A stretch of DNA of 64,000 bases from Vibrio sp. Of7-15 (GCF_022347565.1 NZ_JAKRGH010000013.1:62001-126000); one strand, 5' to 3'; positions 46,411-56,420 are shown, counted from the first letter of the stretch. Translations and numbers: made by a program. The notes: a model not told the origin generated them from the sequence alone.

Positions 46411-47205
46411 GTGTTCAATTCCTTTTATAAAATAGTATCAGTTTTTGGATCTGCGTTTAAAAGTGGCGCGAACTGAAAATGGATTTGGCATGAAGTCTTA
46501 TCCCTCTATGGGGGCCGCTTCTTGAGCCAGTTAGTACCATTTTGATGTTTAAGAGCTATTCAAAACTTATTTTTAACCAAGTTTTAACTACCCAAAACAA
46601 CTCGCCGCTACATCGCAGTCCTTTGACTATAAATCGTGCTCAGGAATTTGCTCAATAATAAATTTTTACTGTTTTATCTTTCGGGTACACCATTCTTGGT
46701 TTTTAAATCTTTATTTCATTAATTATACAGTGTTTTAGTTCTTGATTCTTTTTTATAATTATGATTTTGGATTTAAGTTCTGATAGTCATAAAACTAAGA
46801 TGTTTGAAGAACTGCGATGGATATCAAATGAATAAGAAACATAATTCACAGTTATTATTTAGTTTGAGAGGTGAGAAAACAGCGTACGAATACTCTTCGA
46901 TTTTTTGCTCAAAAAGCATAATGTATTAGGCACTTATTTATTGAAGTGTTATTAAAATCGGCTTTGTAATTGATAACTTTGTCTGCGTTTTTAGAGTCGG
47001 CAAAGAGAAGGGTTGTTTGTTTTTTGAGCGAATTTAAAAGGGTGAAATATGAAAAATCATGAAGGAATATAGAAATTAATCATAATATGAGTCCAATAAA
47101 AAACGCCGTTGAATATTTTGTAAAGTATTTATAGAATCCGACCAAAACTATTATACACCGTATCAAATTACGGTGATTTTTATTGTACAAAAGAGCTTGC
47201 TGTTC
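46411..47205. other. Long intergenic region between chitinase and repeat lipoprotein
   Basis: About 800 AT-rich bases. It must contain divergent promoters. A 34-codon frame at about 46828 has no ribosome site and was not accepted. No hairpin, repeat or RNA gene was recognised. Confidence 0.5.
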
Positions 47206-50200
47206 ATGTTTAAAAAAAGTTGTTTGGCCATTCTTGTTGGCGCTTCCGTTATGCTTTCTGGGTGTAATGGCTCTGATGGTGCTGCTATAGAAAGCCCAAA
47301 ATCCATAAAAATGCAACGTCATCCGTTAACAGCGGAAGACATTTCGGAAACTTATTATGAGTCAAGGCGAATTCAGCCGCGGATTGACTATGCGATGGGG
47401 GAAGTGAGTTATCAACTTGCTGATGGATCTCCAACAGATGTGGTTGTGGTGGACTCTAAATCAGGCTCCATGTTGGTTCTTCGTCCTGGCTCTGTAAAAA
47501 TCAATGTGAGTGATATCAGCACGGTTTATGATGATTCAAGCACTTCTTTTACTGTTACCGTGGAAAAAGGGGTAAATACCGGATTATGGGCACAATCATT
47601 AGAAATTCCTGTTAATAGCGACGATGACTTCTTTGTTAAGGCGCGAGGCAATAAAGGCCAGGTTAGCTATCGAGTGGCTGAAGCGAGTTCTCGCTTACTG
47701 TCCATTGAGGCAAGCAGCGGTAAGCTAACGCCATTATCAGTCGGAACCGCCACGGTCATTATTGAAGATCTTGGCAATGGAAAATACGAATCAAATACCA
47801 TTCAAGTCGAAGTGCAGATTAGGGCTGTCGACCCAAGTACTCTTTCTTATTCCAATTTGAGCATACCTTATTCGGAAGGCGTACTTCTTACCCCAGCTCA
47901 GTTAAGTGGTAAGGATGGCACGAGCTACCAATATAAGATTGCATCCAACAGCGCGACGGATATCATTTCCATCGATCAAAACAGCGGCCAGATGAAGGTA
48001 AACAAAACTGGTACAACAAAGATTGAAGTGACTGCTATGTATGGTGAAAACTTTAACCAGCAGGTGCAAACCGCTTTTTTTGATGTCGTGATTTTACCGG
48101 GGGATCGTCAACCGATCAGCAGCGAAAATCAGACCTTTAGCTACAGTGCTGATAAAGTGATTATTCCTCATGTGACTAACAATATGTCAGCGCCGACGTT
48201 TGAAGTTTTATCTGGAAATGATGTGATTCAGATTGATTCTGTTTCAGGTTATCCAAAAATAGTCGGAGTTGGACAAGCTGAGATCAAAGTTACGGATAAC
48301 AAAAACAGTAATTACCCTGAGTCCAGTACCACTTTCCATTATACCGTGACAAAAGCGCCTCACCCTGGGCTGAAAAATAACCTTGTAATTAAACGTGTGT
48401 ATTCTGATGGCTTAACTGTGCCTTTAACCATTGAAGGGCAGCACGGCACATTGAATATTGTCAGTGATTCAGCGTTGGTGTCGGTTTCTGATCAAACACT
48501 CTCAGTTTCAGAAGCAGGGCAAGCAACGCTGACTATTCGAGATTCTGGTGGCGATCATTATCTGACTTCAGAGCCTGTTTCTGTGGTACTGGAAATTTCA
48601 CGAGCCGTGCACCCAGCTTTATCGGTTAAAGGTTTAACAACCGAGTACACTCAGCAAGGCTGCATTGATGTTTCTAACTATATCAGCGGTAATAAGGGGC
48701 AGCTTGTGTTACAGGGTAATTCGAATTCTGGTGTTGTACGATATGAAGCCAGTAGTGGCTGCCTGTCTCTTTTAAAATCGGGCAGCGCCGATCTGACTTT
48801 TTATAGTGCACAAAGTAATCGTTATTCACAATCAGAGCCGGTGGTATTGCCTGTTACTGTGAACAAAGCGGGTGTTTCTTTAAAAGTGTCAGGTGATGTG
48901 TCAGGCACATACAGTGATGGAGTGTCGTATGTAGCGAGCCCTCAAATCACAGGAGCACGAGGAGAACTGCGTTTTGAAATTGCACCTGGCTCATTAACAG
49001 ATGTGGTGGAGGTAAACCCTAAAGGTGGGGTGATGAAGGTGCTTAACGCAGGGACTACCCGAATCAACGTGACGGATCAAGGAAGTGATCAATACGAAAG
49101 TGAGACGGTATCATTCAACGTGAATGTTTCGCCGACAGATTCACGTTTATCTGCCTCCTACCCGACGACAGAATATCAGGTCGGTGGTGGTATAGCACCG
49201 AGCTTTACGCATAAAACCGACGATATGGATTTGAATTTTGAAGTGATTTCAAACGGAATGTCACCAGTGAGATTGCGAAATAGCAAAACGGGTGAAGTTG
49301 AAATTCAATCAGGTGGCGAATACAGTGTGAAAGTGACTGCATTGTCGCGTAATTACCATCCGAAAGAGCTAACTATTAAGGGCACTGTTACGCCAGCAGC
49401 TCATCCTGGTATAAATACTACTGCTGTGGATCTTTCTTTTTCACCGTTGAAAAAATACACATTACAGCTATCTCAACCACCGATTGGTAAGCGGGTATTT
49501 GCGGTAGAGCCTGGATTGGCAAAAGGTATTGTGGAGATCGACCCTAATACTGGTGAGCTAACACTGCTAGATTACACGAGTGACGTAACAAGCTTTGCAA
49601 TTATTATTAGTGAAAGTGGAGACAGTAACTATCAGCCGTTAGCTTCAACCCGTCAAATTATTAAGGTACATGCGCCAAAAGAAAACGTCTCACACCGTGA
49701 CGTTAGTCTTGCGCCTACTGGTACGGTTTTTTCTAGTCGTCTGAATGACTATAGTTTTAAAGATTTGAGAGAAACAAGCGTACATTTTTCTGGTGTTAAT
49801 GTCGTTAAAGCGAGTGATGAGCAGCTAAACAAGTTTGGTCCCGGCGTTAACCTTTTTGTAAAAATGAAACCTGTAGGCGAACCGGATACGTATTTGAACA
49901 ATAGACCCGTGATGGTGTATGTCCAGCGGTTTGATGGATGCAGCAGCGAATACACTCTCGACACAGTGACTAACGGCACTGCACAAGCAATTAGTATGGA
50001 GGGGGCTGCTGTATGCTCACCCTCTGGGTCAAGAACTCAGCGATTCTTAACTTATACCATTGTTGATGACAGTCATTTAACGTCGGGTGAGTGGGAAGCG
50101 GTAAAACCATTTGTCGCTTACCGCAGTTCAGAGCGATCGTATGTACCAACAACATTTGGTGGCTGTTATGTAACCTCAAATAGTTCGTGTTTACCTCAAC

Positions 50201-50259
50201 TTGAAGAACCTTCAGCTGTGCATGAATGGAACCGTATTGATTTACGTTTAACCAAATAA
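47206..50259 (+). CDS. Large Ig-like repeat lipoprotein
   Basis: About 1,017 residues from the ATG at 47206; an earlier GTG at 47173 is not convincing. The N-terminus has a lipoprotein signal with lipobox MLSGC followed by Asn. It then has about nine imperfect beta-sandwich repeats of roughly 85-95 residues, of Ig-like/cadherin-like type, each with a phrase similar to LTVxxxGxGTxxI...VSxxGKLTxLxxGxAxIxVTD and ending NYxSExxxFxVTV. The last ~170 residues (from ENVSHRDVSLAP) are a different, Cys-containing domain (DGCSSEYTLD, CYVTSNSSCLP). A surface adhesin or substrate-binding role is plausible. Terminal hairpin at 50270-50301. Confidence 0.8.
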   Translation: MFKKSCLAILVGASVMLSGCNGSDGAAIESPKSIKMQRHPLTAEDISETYYESRRIQPRIDYAMGEVSYQLADGSPTDVVVVDSKSGSMLVLRPGSVKINVSDISTVYDDSSTSFTVTVEKGVNTGLWAQSLEIPVNSDDDFFVKARGNKGQVSYRVAEASSRLLSIEASSGKLTPLSVGTATVIIEDLGNGKYESNTIQVEVQIRAVDPSTLSYSNLSIPYSEGVLLTPAQLSGKDGTSYQYKIASNSATDIISIDQNSGQMKVNKTGTTKIEVTAMYGENFNQQVQTAFFDVVILPGDRQPISSENQTFSYSADKVIIPHVTNNMSAPTFEVLSGNDVIQIDSVSGYPKIVGVGQAEIKVTDNKNSNYPESSTTFHYTVTKAPHPGLKNNLVIKRVYSDGLTVPLTIEGQHGTLNIVSDSALVSVSDQTLSVSEAGQATLTIRDSGGDHYLTSEPVSVVLEISRAVHPALSVKGLTTEYTQQGCIDVSNYISGNKGQLVLQGNSNSGVVRYEASSGCLSLLKSGSADLTFYSAQSNRYSQSEPVVLPVTVNKAGVSLKVSGDVSGTYSDGVSYVASPQITGARGELRFEIAPGSLTDVVEVNPKGGVMKVLNAGTTRINVTDQGSDQYESETVSFNVNVSPTDSRLSASYPTTEYQVGGGIAPSFTHKTDDMDLNFEVISNGMSPVRLRNSKTGEVEIQSGGEYSVKVTALSRNYHPKELTIKGTVTPAAHPGINTTAVDLSFSPLKKYTLQLSQPPIGKRVFAVEPGLAKGIVEIDPNTGELTLLDYTSDVTSFAIIISESGDSNYQPLASTRQIIKVHAPKENVSHRDVSLAPTGTVFSSRLNDYSFKDLRETSVHFSGVNVVKASDEQLNKFGPGVNLFVKMKPVGEPDTYLNNRPVMVYVQRFDGCSSEYTLDTVTNGTAQAISMEGAAVCSPSGSRTQRFLTYTIVDDSHLTSGEWEAVKPFVAYRSSERSYVPTTFGGCYVTSNSSCLPQLEEPSAVHEWNRIDLRLTK

Positions 50260-50269
50260 CACCATTAAA

Positions 50270-50301
50270 GCTGGTCGATCAAACTCTCTTGTTCGGCCAG
50301 C
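50270..50301 (+). terminator. Hairpin after the repeat lipoprotein gene
   Basis: GCTGGTCGA (50270-50278) pairs with TCGGCCAGC (50293-50301) with one G-U wobble; loop of 14 bases. Ten bases after the stop. The trailing sequence has scattered T only. Confidence 0.5.
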
Positions 50302-50322
50302 CTTATACCAAAATTTCTCACC

Positions 50323-50784
50323 CTATTTCTTTTCTGAGTATCGTTCTAAAAAGTGCTCAAGAGGCAGTAAGCCATTAACTCCTTTTCTTTCTCGTTGCCA
50401 ACAGTGATAAATGGCTGTTTCATGATCCGCAATCAGGCGAAAAATGTCTTTATGTGCTGATGCTTCATCTACCCAAGCTCGATATTTTTTCTCGTAGGGC
50501 TCTACCCAGTTAGCTAAGGTGATTGTTAACTTGTCCCAAGGTAGAGTGAGCCATTGTTCTGCCTCATTCTGCCCTTTACGCTCCATCTCAGGATCATGTG
50601 ATTTGAAGAGGAGCTGGTTTCTGATTAAGTGTTCTTCAAGTAACTGCGCAGTAAGGGTTTCTACTTTTATCAGCGTTTGCCATAAAGTCGGCTTGTGCTC
50701 GTTTTTATACAGCTTCAAAAAATGATTAAAAAAAGCAATGCCATACTGTTCACCTTGGTAAGCGGTGTGAATTCGTTTGTTCAT
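50323..50784 (-). CDS. Hypothetical helical protein
   Basis: 153 residues from the ATG at 50784 (the frame is open to 50847, but this ATG has an AGAAG site). Mostly alpha-helical, with TLIKVETLTAQLLEEHL, WVEPYEKKYRAWVDEASAHK and LIADHETAIYHCWQRER. Spaced Glu and His residues in helices recall ferritin-like four-helix proteins, but I cannot assign a family. It is convergent with the repeat lipoprotein gene and divergent from luxM. Confidence 0.6.
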   Translation of the reverse strand: MNKRIHTAYQGEQYGIAFFNHFLKLYKNEHKPTLWQTLIKVETLTAQLLEEHLIRNQLLFKSHDPEMERKGQNEAEQWLTLPWDKLTITLANWVEPYEKKYRAWVDEASAHKDIFRLIADHETAIYHCWQRERKGVNGLLPLEHFLERYSEKK

Positions 50785-51267
50785 AGCTATATCTTCTGTA
50801 TTTTTGTTATCGTCTAATGATAAGTTTTTGATAAAAAAGCGGTCCAAATGTGTTTAATTAGGTGGCTTTATGAAAGAAATGACCTTGCTATTTAGGCAGT
50901 AATATTTTTTGTATAGGGGCTCTCGATAAATAAAACTCAATATTACTAGCGTTTTTAAGTACTTGGTTTAACCAGCATCAATAATATTATCGATATAAGA
51001 ATTTAATTGATAAAGTTAATATTGTTATTGATAGTATAGTTATTATTTATGGATTGTTATTATTGTTTAAATAATTAATAGATATAAATTTTTCTTTCTG
51101 ATATGGTCCATTTTCATATGAGATAAGGTTAGTAAATAACTTTGCTATTAACTCGTCATTTATGTTGTATGAAAATTGACCACGCATATTTAACTCGACT
51201 TAGTTTGAGTAAATATTAGTGTCATTAGGTCAATTTAATGTAATTAATAGATGTAAGGGATATTATT
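50785..51267. other. Intergenic region upstream of luxM
   Basis: About 480 very AT-rich bases. It carries the luxM promoter. A candidate regulator half-site is listed separately. No other gene or hairpin recognised. Confidence 0.5.
51025..51033. promoter_or_regulatory. Candidate LuxR/HapR-family half-site
   Basis: TTATTGATA equals the left half of the consensus recalled for Vibrio LuxR/HapR master regulators. A weaker similar sequence lies about 20 bases earlier (AATTGATAAAGTTAAT). LuxR is known to act on luxMN in V. harveyi. Binding here is inference from a half-site in AT-rich DNA. Confidence 0.25.
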
Positions 51268-52485
51268 TTGAGCTATTTGTCGAAATTTATATATATATTG
51301 AAACAAGCCTCACGGGAAGAGGTAACAACTGCTCAACATCGAGACTACATATTACAAGTCATATCTGACTATATTACTTCAAGCGGAAATAGTGACCTTT
51401 TTTCAGAAATTGTTTTTCTAAGGAAACAACAAATTATACAGGAGTTGCCAACCGATCCTGGAAATCTACATCAGATATTTACCTGCAATGAAGCCAAGCA
51501 GGTGTTAGTTACCTCTGAGTTAAGTGGGAAGCCAGCGGAGTTTGGTTATATCGAAAAGCTTGCTGAAGTATATTTTGGCAACATTTTGATGCTTTGGGCA
51601 GAATATGAGCGATTCACTATTGTTAGTAAATATTATCTCTCGAAAAAAAGGCATAGCTCACCGATAACAGCGCTTACGTGTGTAAAGAATGAGAGTGCGT
51701 ATATGTCGGAGGTGGTTGATGAAATTAGAGCAGACCAACGCGTTTTTATGACGCATCATTCAGATATTTTGCTGTGTTTACAAGATGCAATCGTCCTCAT
51801 TAATTTAGAAGTATTCGTGAAAGAGCAACATTGGTATGAGATGTTATTCTGCTTAGATTTATCCACGCGTGGTAAACATTTTATTTTGTATCATCAACCC
51901 AACGAATGTGCTTACCCATATTTAATATCGACCGCTTTAATACAAGGTTGGGACCGACGTCACCGATGGCTGAGTTTTGATGCTTTCTTTCAACATTCAA
52001 AATGGCAACTGTGTTTGCCTGAGCACGCCCATAATGTGTTAGGCAGGGCAGATGTTTTTGTTGAAAACTTGGTTTTAAACACTAAAAGTGTGGTGGATTT
52101 TGAGAGTAGCCTGAGCCGTCAGTTATTACGTACGGAAGCGGTATGTGAAGTACTGCGACTTACTGTCAGCGGGACTCAGAAGCAGCGTATGTATCATTTG
52201 TATCTAGGGCAGAAGATGTTAATGAGAGAGCTGGTGAAACAAGGCTATTCACTGGCTTTTACTATCATAGAACTTCCAGCTATGTTGCATTTTTATCAAT
52301 CATTGCATTCGGCCGCGTACATGCATAGTAGTTATCAAGACATTAATAAAAATGGCCTTGTGACTTTTAAAGGTTTTTGGTTGCCTGATTTATTAAGCCA
52401 ACAATTCGAACAGCATACTTTTCGAGATTACAATACAAAAATTATAAAACAGAGAAGAAGGTTAAAGGAGAAAACGGTTGTTTAG
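51268..52485 (+). CDS. luxM: Acyl-homoserine-lactone synthase, LuxM/AinS family
   Basis: 405 residues, matching LuxM (about 400) and AinS. The start is TTG at 51268 with AAGGGA seven bases upstream; no in-frame ATG is near. LuxM enzymes, unlike LuxI, make acyl-homoserine lactones (3-hydroxybutanoyl- in V. harveyi) from acyl donors and S-adenosylmethionine. I recognise it from N-terminal stretches (SKFIYILKQASREEVTTAQH, LPTDPGNLHQIFTCNEAKQV) and overall gene order: the next gene, overlapping by 8 bp, encodes a LuxN-type receptor kinase. The acyl chain length cannot be told. Confidence 0.85.
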   Translation: MSYLSKFIYILKQASREEVTTAQHRDYILQVISDYITSSGNSDLFSEIVFLRKQQIIQELPTDPGNLHQIFTCNEAKQVLVTSELSGKPAEFGYIEKLAEVYFGNILMLWAEYERFTIVSKYYLSKKRHSSPITALTCVKNESAYMSEVVDEIRADQRVFMTHHSDILLCLQDAIVLINLEVFVKEQHWYEMLFCLDLSTRGKHFILYHQPNECAYPYLISTALIQGWDRRHRWLSFDAFFQHSKWQLCLPEHAHNVLGRADVFVENLVLNTKSVVDFESSLSRQLLRTEAVCEVLRLTVSGTQKQRMYHLYLGQKMLMRELVKQGYSLAFTIIELPAMLHFYQSLHSAAYMHSSYQDINKNGLVTFKGFWLPDLLSQQFEQHTFRDYNTKIIKQRRRLKEKTVV

Positions 52486-54979
52486 CCAGCTTTGTGATTT
52501 TATTGCTTATCCGAAAGCGATACTTTTATTAGCAATATTTTTTGCCGTTTTAGCATGGCTGATTTATTTTCTTCGTTCTTTAAAAAGGGAAGGAATCAAT
52601 GTGTTGCAAAGCATCGATTTCCCGTACGTCTTATACTCCATATGCATTATGGGTTGGATATTGAGTAACGCCTATTTCCAATCGGGCTTATTGGTTTATT
52701 TTGGGGAATCGGGCGCCATTGTGATGTCTTTGGTTGCTAATTTAGCCTCGTTTTTTGCTTTTTCTTGTGCTTATCGTTTTTCATGTCGGTTAGCCTCAGC
52801 ACTACCTAACAATCGGTTAAAAATTTGGCAAAGAGTATTATTAATCGCTCTCAATACTTATGCTTTACTGGTTAACTTAATCCCTGGTTTAACGGTAACA
52901 GGCGTAGATATTTATAATCCGAGTGAGTTTGTGATTCACTTTGGTGAATTTAATAATGGGTTTTTCCTGAGTATCGTTGCTTTAGTCTTTTTAACGTTTA
53001 AAAACTTTTGGAGTTTGAGGCGAAGTGCTTTAGCGGTAAAAAAACAAAAATCCAATTATATGGTTGCAGGTATTGTGATTTTTATGTCATCCACAGCGGT
53101 GGTTCACCTCTTAATCACGTATTTATGGCAAGATTTTTCGTATGTTTGGTTACCCCCAGTACTGTCTATCACAGAGGCGGCCTTAATGGGATATGCGTTG
53201 TTGCATACTCGATTTTATAGTTGGAAATACTTAAGTTGCACCTCATTAACTTACATGATGAATAGCTCGATTTACATCGGTTTATTATCTGTACTACTAG
53301 GGTTTCAAGATTCCTCGTATTTTATCGCGCTGTTAGTTGCCCTACTTGTTTTAACTGGAGTGACTTGGCATTGGACGCTAGAAAAAATGAAGGTTATTAG
53401 TAACTGTGTCTTTTATGGCGAAAAATCAAATCCAGTCGATAATATTTATGGCTTGATTGAGGAGTTTAAGCTTTCGAGTAAAAATGCAACTCAGAAGTTG
53501 GCTGATCTATTAAATATTCGTTCAAATGAGCTGTTTTTAGTGCGTCAGAATGCAAGCTACAGTATTTTTATTCCTCATTTAACCAAGAGCAGCTCTGCGT
53601 TAGTGAAAGATGAATTAGACTATAAGTTACATTATTCGTATTTGGAATCTGATCCGCAGTTACATGCTGTACAGCAAAAAATGTCTGAAAATAAGACGGC
53701 TTTAGTTCTGCCTTTGTTTGATAGTGATTCCATTGTTTCTCATTTGTTGATTGCGTCTCATAAGAAAGATGGGTCCTTGTTCTCAAATGAAGAAATCACC
53801 GCATTACAAATTGTACTTAATCAAGTGCAAGTGTATATCGATAGCGAAAAGAAAATTTTGCAATCGCAAGCGTTGGCGAACTCTATTGCCCATGAAATGA
53901 GGAACCCTTTGGCTCAAATTCAATACCATTTTGAACGAATTGAATCATTTGTGACGTATGAAAATGATATTCATCACAACCTAGAACGATTACATGAAGA
54001 GCTGATGCAGGGTAAACATGCCGTGCATCGTGGGGCACAGTTGATTGATATTATTCTGACCGAAAGTAAAGGCGCTTCCATCAACGAAAAATTGTTCAAA
54101 TCAGTGTCTATTGCCCATGTAACCCAAAAAGCACTGGACGATTATGGCTATGAATCGAATGAGATCAAAAATCGGATCGAGTTTGATGATAAAGACGACT
54201 TTATTGTCCATATTAATGAAGCGCTATACAGCTTTGTATTATTCAATTTATTAAGAAATGCGATTCACTATTTTCAGCAGTGTCCGGAAAGCCGGATCGC
54301 TTTAAAATTAGTACGAGGTGAGTCAGAAAACCGTTTAATTTTTAGAGATACCGGACCAGGCATTGAGCCACATGTCTTATTAAATATTTTTGATGAATTT
54401 TTTACTTATCAAAAGCATGGTGGTAGTGGTCTGGGCTTAGCGTATTGCTCACGTGTCATGAATTCATTCAAAGGGCAAATCTCTTGTTGTTCTAAATTAG
54501 GTGAATTTACTGAATTTCATTTAAGTTTTCCTCGTGTAACACAGCCTATTATTGGTCAACCTGAAGGCATGGCAGAAAGTACAGAAGAGGCGGTGGATAA
54601 CATCATATTGAATACGACACGCAACAAAAAACGTGTTTTAGTTGTGGATGATAGAAAAGTGCAGCGTTTATTGGCGTTAAGCTATCTAGCAAAAGATAAT
54701 CTCGATATTGTACAGGCAGAGAATGGACGTGAGGCAGTAGATATTGTTAAGCAACAAATGATTGATCTGATATTTATGGACATTCAAATGCCGGTTATGG
54801 ATGGCTTTGAAGCAACCAAGCAGATTAAAGCCTTGTCTCCTGATGTGCCGGTGATTGCTTTGTCAGGTGGTGCGGATGAGCATGAAATAGAAGCAATTAA
54901 AGAGTTGATGGATGATCACTTAACGAAACCAGTGAAAAAGCAGGAGCTTCGAAGAAAATTATCTACCTGGCTTACTTAA
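52478..54979 (+). CDS. luxN: LuxN-type hybrid sensor kinase for acyl-homoserine lactone
   Basis: 833 residues (LuxN about 850). TTG start at 52478 with AAAGGAG seven bases upstream. An N-terminal region with about nine membrane segments (1-310) is the ligand sensor. Then come a GAF-like linker, the histidine kinase (about 465-690: H-box ANSIAHEMRNPLAQI, N-box FNLLRNAIHYF, G1 DTGPGI, G2 GGSGLGLAY) and a C-terminal receiver domain (about 715-833: VLVVDDRKVQRLL, IFMDIQMPVMDGFEATK with the phosphorylated Asp, Lys in HLTKPVKK). At low signal LuxN phosphorylates a LuxU-type relay; at high signal it acts as phosphatase. luxU and luxO are not in the window. Confidence 0.9.
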   Translation: MFSQLCDFIAYPKAILLLAIFFAVLAWLIYFLRSLKREGINVLQSIDFPYVLYSICIMGWILSNAYFQSGLLVYFGESGAIVMSLVANLASFFAFSCAYRFSCRLASALPNNRLKIWQRVLLIALNTYALLVNLIPGLTVTGVDIYNPSEFVIHFGEFNNGFFLSIVALVFLTFKNFWSLRRSALAVKKQKSNYMVAGIVIFMSSTAVVHLLITYLWQDFSYVWLPPVLSITEAALMGYALLHTRFYSWKYLSCTSLTYMMNSSIYIGLLSVLLGFQDSSYFIALLVALLVLTGVTWHWTLEKMKVISNCVFYGEKSNPVDNIYGLIEEFKLSSKNATQKLADLLNIRSNELFLVRQNASYSIFIPHLTKSSSALVKDELDYKLHYSYLESDPQLHAVQQKMSENKTALVLPLFDSDSIVSHLLIASHKKDGSLFSNEEITALQIVLNQVQVYIDSEKKILQSQALANSIAHEMRNPLAQIQYHFERIESFVTYENDIHHNLERLHEELMQGKHAVHRGAQLIDIILTESKGASINEKLFKSVSIAHVTQKALDDYGYESNEIKNRIEFDDKDDFIVHINEALYSFVLFNLLRNAIHYFQQCPESRIALKLVRGESENRLIFRDTGPGIEPHVLLNIFDEFFTYQKHGGSGLGLAYCSRVMNSFKGQISCCSKLGEFTEFHLSFPRVTQPIIGQPEGMAESTEEAVDNIILNTTRNKKRVLVVDDRKVQRLLALSYLAKDNLDIVQAENGREAVDIVKQQMIDLIFMDIQMPVMDGFEATKQIKALSPDVPVIALSGGADEHEIEAIKELMDDHLTKPVKKQELRRKLSTWLT

Positions 54980-55120
54980 GCTGTGTTTCTTTCTTGTTGT
55001 GATACTTATGATGTTATTTTGTTAGGGCTTGTTTGTTTATTGTGATCATTAAGTGTTATTTTCAAGGTTGATGTCTGGTAGTCTAACTTTCTAATAAGCG
55101 AATAGACTAGAGGTGGCATC

Positions 55121-55408
55121 ATGACAATTATAGGCGTTGAGATTAAAACTTTGTCCCTTGTGAGAGGCGTAGCACTTGGCTATTCCGTGCTATTTATTAT
55201 GCTGCTGGGCTTAAGTGTTGAGCATCTTACTCACTCTCCTTTGTATTTAGTGCTGATGATTTCTGCTTTTATGATGGTTTATTTGATGATCCACGGTGTA
55301 AATGACCCGATCCAAAATTGGCGTCATACATTGATCTTGCTGGTAGGATCATTAATGGCAGGCGGCTTTTCTTTTTTATTTTTAACGTTAACAGGTCACT
55401 TGGTCTAG
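55121..55408 (+). CDS. Small three-segment membrane protein
   Basis: 95 residues with three predicted membrane segments (about 14-32, 40-58 and 68-93) separated by short charged loops. AGAGG precedes the ATG. No family recognised. It lies 140 bp after luxN with no hairpin between, so a link to the quorum-sensing genes is possible but not shown. Confidence 0.65.
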   Translation: MTIIGVEIKTLSLVRGVALGYSVLFIMLLGLSVEHLTHSPLYLVLMISAFMMVYLMIHGVNDPIQNWRHTLILLVGSLMAGGFSFLFLTLTGHLV

Positions 55409-55499
55409 TGCGTTTTCTTCTTGGCTGGTGGGAGAGGAAAGTGAGATCACAAGAAGGTTGGTAAAGGGGAGACTGCCACCTCAATCGATGGCAGAGTTT

Positions 55500-56420
55500 C
55501 TAGGTATTTTTTAATATGTAGTCAAGAGCACCCACAACCGCAGCGACTTGAGCTCTGTTACACTCTTCTGGTGAGGCCTTAGGGCTGTCAGGGTAAACCT
55601 CAGTGGTAGTGACATAGGTTGCGCCTGTAAATCCGCCACATAAACCCAGTGCTTTTTTCGGGTAATTGATCACCCCTTCTTGCGTTACAATGGCACCAAT
55701 GATTTTTCCTTCTTTATCCGCTGGAGCGATGTGAGTGACTTTTCTCACTGAATCGATAATGGCTTTTTGAAACTCAGGCATTGGGTTTTCTGTATCACCA
55801 ACCGTATAAAAACCATCTGGAATGCCATCATCAATAAATTCAACTCCATCGCGTGCTGCAAGTGCTGGTCTGAACTCTGAATTATCCGTATCTGTGGTTT
55901 CATGGAGATCAATATGCGCCAAAATAGGGGTATTAAGGCCAGCGATAAAGGCCATTAATGAGCTGGATTCTTGCGCAGGACTGTTGGCGTAAAATGAGCG
56001 GTTAGGATCAATTGCATTTGGGTTCCATCGGTTGATGGTTTCGTAGCCCCATGGGCTCACACACGGTGCGACGATGATATTAAAGTGATTGAGGTATTTT
56101 TCGGCCTCGGTTCGCACAAATTCAATGGCACCATGTACACCGCTGGTTTCATAGCCGTGTACACCACCAGTAATGAGAACTGTGGGTTTATCATGGTTCC
56201 AATCAGTACTTTTTAGTGCATAGAGAGGGTACTTGTCTTCATCATATGAAAGTGCGTTGTATTGTATAAGTTCAAATGGTTGTTGTAGCGTTTGGAGCTT
56301 GCTGACAACTTCATCTCGGTACGAACGTTTCACTGCAGTTTGTGCAAGCCAAGCTTTTTTCTCTTCGTTTCCCCATTTGTTACCAGGTGTGCCAATAGGG
56401 TATGCATGCAAATTATCCAT
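55500..56420 (-). CDS. M14-family zinc carboxypeptidase
   Basis: 306 residues, cytoplasmic (no signal). Zinc ligands and active site of M14 enzymes are visible: TGGVHGYETSG (HxxE), IDLHETTDTDNSEF (third ligand His) and TTTEVYPDSP, where the Glu is likely catalytic. NRWNPNAIDPNRSF is the conserved substrate-binding loop. The group includes carboxypeptidases and succinylglutamate-desuccinylase-like deacylases; the substrate is unknown. It is convergent with the small membrane-protein gene. Confidence 0.85.
   Translation of the reverse strand: MDNLHAYPIGTPGNKWGNEEKKAWLAQTAVKRSYRDEVVSKLQTLQQPFELIQYNALSYDEDKYPLYALKSTDWNHDKPTVLITGGVHGYETSGVHGAIEFVRTEAEKYLNHFNIIVAPCVSPWGYETINRWNPNAIDPNRSFYANSPAQESSSLMAFIAGLNTPILAHIDLHETTDTDNSEFRPALAARDGVEFIDDGIPDGFYTVGDTENPMPEFQKAIIDSVRKVTHIAPADKEGKIIGAIVTQEGVINYPKKALGLCGGFTGATYVTTTEVYPDSPKASPEECNRAQVAAVVGALDYILKNT

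Noticed and set aside
46828-46929. Short 34-codon frame in the gap between chitinase and the repeat lipoprotein
   Set aside because: No ribosome binding site and no recognisable sequence; typical of chance frames in AT-rich spacer.
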